9,843 bases of DNA from Bacteroidales bacterium Bact_16 (lineage in GTDB: Bacteria; Bacteroidota; Bacteroidia; Bacteroidales; UBA932). The stretch is from positions 1 to 9,843 of the forward strand of contig LUZH01000312.1 in NCBI GenBank assembly GCA_001602885.1, written 5' to 3'. The notes beneath the pieces were generated by a model. That model worked only from the letters and a program-made list of their open reading frames with translations, was not told the origin of the DNA and did no database searches. How positions within the stretch are numbered: the first letter of the stretch is position 1; each line of letters begins with the position of its first letter. Positions 1 to 5,716 of the stretch are shown piece by piece. Position numbers and translations under genes: made by a program.

Positions 1-2
1 CT

Positions 3-593
3 TCCAAGCTCGCCGTGCTCGAGAACATGCTCGAGAAGGTCGACAACCTGATCATCGGCGGCGGCATGGGCTACACCTTCATCAAGGCCCAGGGCGGCCA
101 GATCGGCAACTCCCTCCACGAGGACGACCTGATGCCGCAGGCCCTCGAGATCCTGGCCAAGGCCAAGGAGAAGGGTGTCAAGATCTACCTCTCCACCGAG
201 ACCGTGGTCGCCGACGACTTCAGCAACGACGCCAAGACCCAGATCGTCCCCTCCAACGCCATCCCTGAGGGCTGGGAGGGCATGGACGCCGGCGCCGCTT
301 CCCTCAAGACCTGGAAGGAAGTCATCCTGAATTCCAAGACCATCCTGTGGAACGGCCCCGTCGGCGTGTTCGAGATGCCGACCTTCGCCAAGGGCACGCT
401 CCAGATCGCCGAAGACCTCGCCGAGGCCACGGCGAAGGGCGCCTACACCCTCGTGGGTGGCGGTGACTCCGTCGCTGCCGTGACCCAGATGGGCTACGCC
501 GACAAGGTGAGCTACGTGTCCACCGGCGGCGGCGCCATGCTCGAGGCCCTCGAAGGCAAGGAACTCCCGGGTATCGCTGCGATCCGCGGCTAA
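3..593 (+). CDS. pgk: Phosphoglycerate kinase, C-terminal part (5' end outside window)
   Basis: This is the C-terminal half of phosphoglycerate kinase, the cytoplasmic glycolytic enzyme that transfers phosphate from 1,3-bisphosphoglycerate to ADP, making ATP and 3-phosphoglycerate. The reading frame is open from the first complete codon at position 3, with no start in view, and stops at TAA 591-593. About 196 residues are visible; a full-length enzyme is about 400. Family motifs appear in the expected order: SSKLAVLENML-like start of the nucleotide domain, GGGMGYTF (about 57-80), the FSNDA segment, WNGPVGVFE (about 349-373), GGGDSVAAV (about 460-486) and STGGGAMLE (about 519-545). These surround the nucleotide-binding site. 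One deviation is seen: where most homologues read DxGPxS or DxGPKT, this one reads DAGAAS (about 285-302). Codon use is extremely C/G-ending, as expected of a highly expressed housekeeping gene. Family assignment is secure; the apparent GTG at 15 is an internal valine codon, not a start. Confidence 0.97.
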   Translation, partial: SKLAVLENMLEKVDNLIIGGGMGYTFIKAQGGQIGNSLHEDDLMPQALEILAKAKEKGVKIYLSTETVVADDFSNDAKTQIVPSNAIPEGWEGMDAGAASLKTWKEVILNSKTILWNGPVGVFEMPTFAKGTLQIAEDLAEATAKGAYTLVGGGDSVAAVTQMGYADKVSYVSTGGGAMLEALEGKELPGIAAIRG

Positions 594-607
594 TCCCCTT
601 TCAGCAT

Positions 608-645
608 AAAGCTCCCGGACGCCTCTGGTGCCCGGGAGCTTTGCG
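608..645 (+). terminator. Hairpin terminator after pgk
   Basis: A perfect 11-bp inverted repeat, AAAGCTCCCGG (608-618) and CCGGGAGCTTT (632-642), encloses a 13-nt loop and starts 15 nt after the pgk stop. The U tract is only three residues and lies within the stem end, so termination may be less efficient than with a long U run. The position between pgk and a new promoter-like element supports the terminator call. Confidence 0.75.
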
Positions 646-690
646 TATGGGCCGTTCCGGGCAGGATGTACAACTTTGCGCAGAAATCCT

Positions 691-698
691 TATCTTTG
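691..698 (+). promoter_or_regulatory. Probable Bacteroidota -7 element for the TMEM43-lipoprotein unit
   Basis: TATCTTTG matches the Bacteroidota sigma-ABfr -7 consensus TAnnTTTG exactly. It lies 37 nt before the ATG at 736, in a short AT-rich stretch (about 670-735) that contrasts with the GC-rich surroundings. There is no TTTG at the usual 19-21 nt upstream spacing. A TTTG at 675-678 is 12 nt away from this element and 22 nt from a weaker ACGATTTG at 701-708. The exact promoter register is therefore uncertain. Confidence 0.5.
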
Positions 699-735
699 AG
701 ACGATTTGCGAAAACTAACTTAAAACCGCATAATT

Positions 736-1896
736 ATGGCCTATCAAGAAGTGACCAGGACGAGCTATGGCAGCCGTCTTGGAAGTTCCCTCAAGGGAAT
801 CTTTACCGGCCTGCTGCTCTTCATCGCAGCGACGGCCCTCCTCTGGTGGAACGAAGGACGTGCAGTCAAGACCTCCAAGATGCTCAAATCCGCCGAATCC
901 GTGTGCGTGGACGTCGCCGACGTCTCCACCGTCGATCCGGCGCTCAACGGACAGATGATCCACGCCACGGCCGTGGCGAAGACGGACGAGATCCTTTCCG
1001 ATCCCGACTATCCCGTGCAGGTGAACGCCATCCGCCTCGTGCGCGATGTCGAATACTACCAGTGGGTCGAACATTCCAAATCCGAGACCAAAGACAAACT
1101 CGGCGGCGGTCAGGAGACCGTCACGACCTATACCTACAGCAAGGAATGGGTGGGCTCGCCCGTCAATTCCGCTTCCTTCCACGACCCGAACTATCAGGGC
1201 AGCAACAGCGTCCGCCGGACCGTGTCCGCCAACGAGCTCCGCGCCCAGAAAGTCGACTTCGGCGGCTACGTCCTCCCGCCGGCGATGGTGAGCGCCATCC
1301 CCGCAGAGGCGCCCGTGGCCCTCTCCGAGAGCCTGGCTGACGGCAAGGAGACCTTCGTGTCCGGCAACGTCGTCTACTACGGCGAGAACCCTTCCAGCCC
1401 GATCATCGGCGACGTGCGCGTCATCTTCCGCCAGGCCGACGGCGGCGAGGCCTCGATCCTCGCCAAGGTCACCGGCAACACCTTCGAGCCGTTCACGCAC
1501 AAGAACGGCAAGAGCCTGATGACCCTCCGGATGGGCAACCACTCGATGGAGTCGATGTTCGAGACCGAGCGGGCCACCAACAAGATGATCCTCTGGGTGC
1601 TCCGCATCCTCGGCATCATGCTCGTCATTGCGGCCCTGCGGATGATGTTCAGCATCCTCGTGACCATCCTCAAGGTGCTCCCGCCGCTGGCCAAGGTCGG
1701 CGAGCTGGGCGTCAACCTGGTGACCTTCATCGTCGGCCTGGTCTGGTCGCTGATCATCATCCTGATCGCCTGGGTGGTGTGGCGGCCCGTGCTGGCCGTC
1801 GCACTGGCAGTGGTTATCTGCCTGCTTGTCGCCTTCCTGATCTCCAAGAGCAAGAAGGCAGCCGAAGCCGCTCCGGCGACGGGCGGCACGGACTAA
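736..1896 (+). CDS. TMEM43 (LUMA)-family membrane protein
   Basis: A 386-residue membrane protein that I assign to the TMEM43 (LUMA) family by recalled pattern. An N-terminal hydrophobic helix (about 20-38) is followed directly by WWNEGRAVKT (37-46), very close to the family signature. A large central extramembrane region (about 45-280) contains a YYQWVEHSKSETKDKLGG-like segment (107-124), then ETVTTYTYSKEW (127-138) and an SxSFHDP motif (145-151), all typical. Three hydrophobic segments lie near the C-terminus (about 283-312, 324-348 and 350-369), followed by a short Lys/Ala-rich tail. The biochemical function of bacterial members is not established; in animals TMEM43 is an inner nuclear/ER membrane protein. 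The ATG at 736 is preceded by an A-rich leader without Shine-Dalgarno, normal for Bacteroidota. The downstream lipoprotein gene starts 15 bp after the stop, so the two are probably cotranscribed. Confidence 0.88.
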   Translation: MAYQEVTRTSYGSRLGSSLKGIFTGLLLFIAATALLWWNEGRAVKTSKMLKSAESVCVDVADVSTVDPALNGQMIHATAVAKTDEILSDPDYPVQVNAIRLVRDVEYYQWVEHSKSETKDKLGGGQETVTTYTYSKEWVGSPVNSASFHDPNYQGSNSVRRTVSANELRAQKVDFGGYVLPPAMVSAIPAEAPVALSESLADGKETFVSGNVVYYGENPSSPIIGDVRVIFRQADGGEASILAKVTGNTFEPFTHKNGKSLMTLRMGNHSMESMFETERATNKMILWVLRILGIMLVIAALRMMFSILVTILKVLPPLAKVGELGVNLVTFIVGLVWSLIIILIAWVVWRPVLAVALAVVICLLVAFLISKSKKAAEAAPATGGTD

Positions 1897-1911
1897 TCTT
1901 CACGTAATCAG

Positions 1912-3243
1912 ATGAAAAGACTTTTATCCATCGGGCTGGCAGCGCTTTTGCTGCCGGCCTTTGTCGCTTGCCGCAGCGGCAGGTCGACGTCCGCCGGAAT
2001 CGACTGGCAGGAAGGCGAACGGCTCGCCGTCGCGTTCCTGGGCTACTATGACAGCTTCGGCGCCTTCGAGACTTCTCCTTCCTATGCCCCTTTGACCCAG
2101 GCCTTCCCGCAGATCGTCGAGGCGGCCCAGGCCCGGGGCGCCGGCCGTGAACTGTATCTGGTGGTCCCCCGGAGCCCGAAGGCGACGCTTACCGTCGGCG
2201 ATCCGGAAATCTATGGGGACGACTCCTTCCGGGAGGTCCTGTGCAGCGGCGAGCCGGGCAAGCCCGTGCTTGTGCTGTGCAACTGGTATGAACCCGACCG
2301 GACGGTCGTCTGCGCCGACGGCGAAGACCGCACGGTGAGCTATATGCCGCAGGTCGACCGGCGGACCGCGGCGCTGCTGACGCCGGCGGACGGCAGCGTC
2401 CGCGACATCTCCAGGCCGCTGCCGCGCCCGCTGGAGGGCTTCACCGCGTTCAACTACTCCGACGCTTTCCCGGACGATGACCTCGGGATCAGCGTGCGCC
2501 TGGAGGGCGGCCAGCCGGTGCTGACCTGCACCGCGGCGCCGCTGGAGCGGCTCGGCTTCACGGAGGATTCCTTCGCGATCCGGGAGGGGGACAGCTATTT
2601 CTCCGGCATCGACGGACTCTGCCAGGGCGTGTTCATCGGCACCGAGGGCCAGGACGACAATCCTGTGGTCTGCGTGGTGATGGCCAACGGCGACGTCAAG
2701 ATGTGCAGCGTCTTCAACGCGATCCGCCACGGCGGGCCGCACCTGAGCGGCGCCCTGCCGGGCTTCAAGGACGTGACCGGCTTCGAGTCCGGTGGCGGCG
2801 GCCCGTGGGAGGACGAAGCGACCGGCGAGACCAACTACGACTATAGGACCATCTATGCGCTGGACGTGCGCGGCGGCCGGACGGAGATCCCGTATTTCCG
2901 CGACAGCGGCACCTACAAGGCCTCGGACGGCGAAGCGTCCTACGAAGTCACGCTCACGCCGGACTGGCAGTTCAGCCTGACCCGCATTTCCCGCGGAAGC
3001 GGGCTGACGCAGGTCTACAACGGCAGCTTCAGTGAAGCGGAAGAGCAGGATGGCGCGCAGGTATTCCCGTTCCGCGTGAGCCTCTACAGCCGCTTCCAGG
3101 GCGATGCGGCCGAGACGGACGAAAGTGCGCAGACGGGGACGTTCTCCGTGCGCAGTCAGGGACCTGTCTATGAAGTGACGCTCGCCGGCGTGGAGATATT
3201 CCCGGACGGGACGGCGTTCCGCGCCGTCCGCGGAGCGATTTAG
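1912..3243 (+). CDS. Cysteine-rich predicted lipoprotein of unknown function
   Basis: A 443-residue protein I do not recognise. It begins with a short signal peptide, MKRLL then a hydrophobic core, ending in PAFVAC with Cys20 as probable lipidation site. Phe at -3 is not the usual Leu/Val, so the lipoprotein call is likely rather than certain. The residues after Cys20 (RSGRSTS) lack the acidic run that marks surface-exposed Bacteroidota lipoproteins, which suggests a periplasm-facing protein. No membrane helix follows. The rest alternates in a beta-rich manner. Seven more cysteines occur at 111, 123, 134, 206, 237, 254 and 265, none in the last 178 residues. The segments around C111-C134 (GKPVLVLC, VVCADG) and C254-C265 (NPVVCVV, VKMCSV) look faintly alike and may be a diverged internal repeat. 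The last 110 residues resemble a separate beta-sandwich or lipocalin-like unit (GTYKASDG, LTPDWQFSLTR, YNGSFSE). It is probably cotranscribed with the TMEM43-family gene 15 bp upstream. The first codons are AT-rich. Confidence 0.85.
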   Translation: MKRLLSIGLAALLLPAFVACRSGRSTSAGIDWQEGERLAVAFLGYYDSFGAFETSPSYAPLTQAFPQIVEAAQARGAGRELYLVVPRSPKATLTVGDPEIYGDDSFREVLCSGEPGKPVLVLCNWYEPDRTVVCADGEDRTVSYMPQVDRRTAALLTPADGSVRDISRPLPRPLEGFTAFNYSDAFPDDDLGISVRLEGGQPVLTCTAAPLERLGFTEDSFAIREGDSYFSGIDGLCQGVFIGTEGQDDNPVVCVVMANGDVKMCSVFNAIRHGGPHLSGALPGFKDVTGFESGGGGPWEDEATGETNYDYRTIYALDVRGGRTEIPYFRDSGTYKASDGEASYEVTLTPDWQFSLTRISRGSGLTQVYNGSFSEAEEQDGAQVFPFRVSLYSRFQGDAAETDESAQTGTFSVRSQGPVYEVTLAGVEIFPDGTAFRAVRGAI

Positions 3244-3251
3244 CGCTGGCG

Positions 3252-4124
3252 TTACGCGCTGTGCGCGTAGTGCGTGGGCTCTTTCTTGACCGGCTGCGGG
3301 TGGACGACCGCGGCCGGTTTTTTTGCGGCCGCGCTGTAGACCAGCAGGCCGATGCCTGCGAGGATGAACGGGATGGAGAGGAGCTGGCCCATGTCCAGGG
3401 CCATCGTGCGCTCGAACTCGACCTGCGGCTCCTTGACGAACTCGATCAGGAAGCGGGCGCCGAAGCAGCCCAGCAGGAAGAGGCCGAAGAAGAAACCGCG
3501 GTGGACCTTGTCCAGCCTGTGCTTGTAGATCCAGACCAGCACCAGGCCGAGCAGCAGGTAGCTGAGGGCCTCATAGAGCTGCGTCGGGTGCTTGGGCTCG
3601 GTCTCGCCCGCCCGCTCGAAGACGAAGCCCCAGGGGAGCGAGGTGACATTGCCGTAGATCTCGGAGTTGGCAAGGTTGCCCAGCCGGATCATGCAGCCTG
3701 CGAACGCGACGGCGATGCAGAGCCGGTCCATGATCCAGAGGAAATCGAAGTCGTTCTTCCGGCCGTAGCGCCGGGCGAACCACCACATCGCAAGGAGCAG
3801 GGCGATGGCGCCGCCGTGGCTGGCCAGGCCGCCCTTCCAGGGCATGAAGATCTCCCAGAAGCCCTCCCAGGAGCCGAAGAAGTAGTCCGGCTGGTAGAAG
3901 ATGCAGTGCCCGAGGCGTGCGCCCACGACCGTGCCGATGAGGAGGGTGTAGAGGAGGGTGTCCATCAGGTTCCGGTCCACCTTCTCACGGGTGAAGAACC
4001 ATTTGAAGAGATACCAGCCGATGACGAAACCGGATACGAACAGGAGGCCGTACCAGCGGACCTGGACCGGTCCGATATGGAAAAAGATGGGGTCGAAGTC
4101 CCAGTGGACGGATAGCAAATTCAT
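3252..4124 (-). CDS. lgt: Prolipoprotein diacylglyceryl transferase
   Basis: Lgt is the inner-membrane enzyme that transfers diacylglycerol from phosphatidylglycerol to the lipobox cysteine of prolipoproteins, the first step of lipoprotein maturation. The 290-residue product is a typical polytopic protein with the family motifs in order: RWYGLLF (23-29), GARLGHCIFY (68-77), KGGLASHGG (97-105, with His103), MIRLGNLANSEIYG (145-158, with Arg147 at the position of the essential Arg of the Lgt signature), HPTQLYE (179-185) and GARFLIEFVKE (222-232, second conserved Arg224). The start is ATG at 4122-4124, preceded by an A/G-rich leader. Beyond the last membrane helix (about 248-264) is a Lys/Pro-rich tail, AAKKPAAVVHPQPVKKEP, that I would not expect to be catalytic; its coding DNA overlaps the terminator of the convergent gene. 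It faces the lipoprotein gene across 8 bp and is divergent from the efflux operon. The family call is secure. Confidence 0.97.
   Translation of the reverse strand: MNLLSVHWDFDPIFFHIGPVQVRWYGLLFVSGFVIGWYLFKWFFTREKVDRNLMDTLLYTLLIGTVVGARLGHCIFYQPDYFFGSWEGFWEIFMPWKGGLASHGGAIALLLAMWWFARRYGRKNDFDFLWIMDRLCIAVAFAGCMIRLGNLANSEIYGNVTSLPWGFVFERAGETEPKHPTQLYEALSYLLLGLVLVWIYKHRLDKVHRGFFFGLFLLGCFGARFLIEFVKEPQVEFERTMALDMGQLLSIPFILAGIGLLVYSAAAKKPAAVVHPQPVKKEPTHYAHSA
3253..3269. repeat. Short perfect inverted repeat over the lgt stop codon
   Basis: TACGCGC (3253-3259) and GCGCGTA (3263-3269) form a 7-bp stem with a 3-nt loop. On the + strand this is 9 nt past the stop of the lipoprotein gene; on the - strand it covers the last codons of lgt and most of its TAA (3252-3254). 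No U tract follows on either strand, so it is not a standard terminator, but it could stabilise either mRNA 3' end. In a GC-rich region chance formation is possible. Confidence 0.4.
3289..3324 (+). terminator. Factor-independent terminator of the + strand unit, inside lgt
   Basis: An 11-bp stem forms from ACCGGCTGCGG (3289-3299) and CCGCGGCCGGT (3308-3318), with one U-G wobble (3295/3312) and an 8-nt loop. A run of seven T (3318-3324) follows directly. This is a textbook intrinsic terminator for transcripts read from the lipoprotein gene, whose stop is 45 nt upstream. It lies wholly within the lgt coding sequence, in codons for the Lys/Pro-rich tail (about residues 267-279). On the - strand the hairpin is not followed by a U tract, so it should act only on + strand transcripts. 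Confidence 0.8.
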
Positions 4125-4142
4125 AATTCTTCTTCAATCGGA

Positions 4143-4150
4143 CAAATATA
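4143..4150 (-). promoter_or_regulatory. Probable -7 promoter element for lgt
   Basis: Read on the - strand this is TATATTTG, an exact match to the Bacteroidota -7 consensus TAnnTTTG, 18 nt before the lgt ATG. No TTTG is present at the expected -33 position (about 4170-4173 on the + strand, where the - strand reads AAAA), so it is a one-box promoter by sequence. The predicted -33 region coincides with the -33 box of the divergent efflux promoter. Confidence 0.6.
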
Positions 4151-4170
4151 GCAATTTCTTGTGACAGGGT

Positions 4171-4201
4171 TTTGGCGTGGTGTAAATTTTGCATAGCTTT
4201 G
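4171..4201 (+). promoter_or_regulatory. Bacteroidota-type promoter of the efflux operon
   Basis: A -33 TTTG (4171-4174) and a -7 TAGCTTTG (4194-4201) are separated by 19 nt, an exact match to the Bacteroidota consensus TTTG-N19-TAnnTTTG. Transcription should start near 4207-4210, giving a leader of only about ten nucleotides before the ATG at 4217. The very short leader leaves little room for a Shine-Dalgarno sequence or riboswitch. Confidence 0.85.
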
Positions 4202-4216
4202 CGCGCAATTACAATT

Positions 4217-5716
4217 ATGAGAAAAGTTATATCGTTAGTATTTCTAGTCCTTCTACCGTTCATTTCCCGGGCCCAGCAGGCCGATTCGACCGCGGCTCCG
4301 ACCCTTCTCACGCTGGAAGACGCGCTCAGGATCGCGCTCAGTGAGAATGCCTCCGTGAAGGTCGCCGACCAGGAGATCGAGCGGACGGGCTATGCCCGCA
4401 AAGGATCTTATTCCGCCCTGTTTCCGCAGATCAACGGCTCCGCCTCCTACCAGCGCACCATCAAGAAGCAGGTGATGTACATGGACGGCGGCGGTTTCGA
4501 CATGACCGCCATGATCGGCGACGCCCTTTCCAACTATCTGCTCCCGCTTTACGCCGCGCACCCGGAGATTCCGTTCCCGACGCCGGCGGCGCCGGAGCCT
4601 GAAGAGGGCGCTTCTTCCAATGAAGGTTTCTCCGTCGGCCGCTGGAACACATGGTCGGCCGGCATCAACGCCAGCATGCCGCTGGTCAACGCGCAGCTCT
4701 GGCAGAGCCTGCGCATCTCCGACCAGGACGTCGAGCTGGCCGTCGAGAAGGCGCGCAGTTCGCGCCTCGAGACGGTGGGCCAGGTCAAGCAGGCCTTCTT
4801 CGCCTGTCTGCTCGCGCGCGAGGCTTTCAAGGTCTACAAGTCCGCCTACGAAAACGCCCTGGAGAACTGCAACCAGATCCAGCGGCGCTACAACGCGCAG
4901 AAAGCGTCCGAGCTCGACCTGACCCGCGCCAAGACCACGCTGGCCAACGCCATCCCGAACGTCTATGACGCCGAGAGCTCTGTCATCCTGTCACTGTGGC
5001 GCCTCAAGGCCGTGATGGGTGTCAGCCTCGACGAGAACGTCGACGTCGCCGGCAGCCTGGACGACTTCGCGCAGCACATGCTCTACGACCTCAACGAGAC
5101 CGGCGACCTCTCGCTGGAGAACAACTCCACGATGCGCCAGCTCGCCATCCAGGCCGAGCAGCTGGCCGATGCGATCAAGGTCCAGCAGTACGCCACCCTC
5201 CCGACGTTGTCGCTGTCGTTCAACTACAGCCTCAACGCGATGACCAACGACTTCAAGTTCAGCGAGTACAAGTGGTCCCCGTATTCCTTCGTGGGCCTCA
5301 GCCTCTCCGTGCCGATCTTCTCCGGCGGGCAGCGACGCAACGCCATCCGCCAGGCCAAGGTACAGGCGCACGAGCTGGATATCCAGCGCACCAACACCGA
5401 GCGCCAGCTCAAGATCTCCATCCGCCAGTACCTCAACCAGATGGAGACCGCGATGAAGAGCTACAGCTCCGCCCGCAGCGCCGCCGAGACGGCGCAGAAA
5501 GCCTATGACATCGCGTCCCGCTCCTACGAAGTGGGCCGCAGCACGCTCACGGACCTCAACGACGCGCAGCTCGCGCTGACCCAGTCGCAGCTCGGCGTGT
5601 CGCAGGCCGTCTACAATTTCGTCGTGGCGAAAGCCGGACTCGAAGGGACCCTGGGCGCCGATTTCATCGACGCCGAGGGCAATGTCCAACTGAATAAAAC
5701 GTATGACAATGAATAA
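4217..5716 (+). CDS. TolC-family outer-membrane efflux channel
   Basis: A 499-residue outer-membrane factor forming the exit duct of a tripartite efflux pump. The ATG at 4217 is preferred over one at 4172, because 4172 lies inside the promoter and only 4217 gives a clean signal peptide (MRKVISLVFLVLLPFISRAQ, cleavage near residue 19). The mature start TLLTLEDALRIALSEN (29-44) is the classic TolC-family opening. Two structural repeats are seen, each with a helix, beta strands and a long helix: the first about 33-265, the second about 300-480. Strand-turn landmarks are SMPLVNAQLW (153-162) and LSVPIFSGGQRRNA (363-376), the latter strongly conserved in the family. The loop between the first pair of strands is long (about 82-142) and rich in Met, Gly, Pro and Glu; the matching loop in repeat two is short (about 340-355). 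The first ten codons are AT-rich with rare codons. Its 3' end overlaps the adaptor gene. Confidence 0.95.
   Translation: MRKVISLVFLVLLPFISRAQQADSTAAPTLLTLEDALRIALSENASVKVADQEIERTGYARKGSYSALFPQINGSASYQRTIKKQVMYMDGGGFDMTAMIGDALSNYLLPLYAAHPEIPFPTPAAPEPEEGASSNEGFSVGRWNTWSAGINASMPLVNAQLWQSLRISDQDVELAVEKARSSRLETVGQVKQAFFACLLAREAFKVYKSAYENALENCNQIQRRYNAQKASELDLTRAKTTLANAIPNVYDAESSVILSLWRLKAVMGVSLDENVDVAGSLDDFAQHMLYDLNETGDLSLENNSTMRQLAIQAEQLADAIKVQQYATLPTLSLSFNYSLNAMTNDFKFSEYKWSPYSFVGLSLSVPIFSGGQRRNAIRQAKVQAHELDIQRTNTERQLKISIRQYLNQMETAMKSYSSARSAAETAQKAYDIASRSYEVGRSTLTDLNDAQLALTQSQLGVSQAVYNFVVAKAGLEGTLGADFIDAEGNVQLNKTYDNE

Noticed and set aside
675..698. TTTG at 675-678 as the -33 partner of TATCTTTG at 691-698
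   Set aside because: The spacer is 12 nt instead of the usual 19-21, so the two cannot be paired with confidence.
666..735. ATG at 666 opening a 224-codon + strand frame
   Set aside because: It is out of frame with the TMEM43-family gene, Arg/Pro-rich, and lies upstream of the promoter-like element; it is a shadow frame.
715..1542. A 275-codon open frame on the - strand opposite the TMEM43-family gene
   Set aside because: Shadow composition (Asp, Gly, His, Val, Ala) with no motifs; the + strand gene is recognisable.
1924..2742. A 272-codon open frame on the - strand opposite the unknown lipoprotein gene
   Set aside because: It has antisense-type composition. The + strand frame has a signal peptide, spans the whole gap and is followed by a good terminator.
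3261..4115. A 284-codon open frame on the + strand opposite lgt
   Set aside because: Low-complexity Glu/Asp/Ala/Val composition typical of an antisense shadow; lgt motifs on the - strand are complete, and a terminator lies at its beginning.
4172..4216. Upstream in-frame ATG at 4172 as the start of the TolC-family gene
   Set aside because: It overlaps the -33 box, upstream of the expected transcription start, and would put 15 extra residues before an otherwise normal signal peptide.
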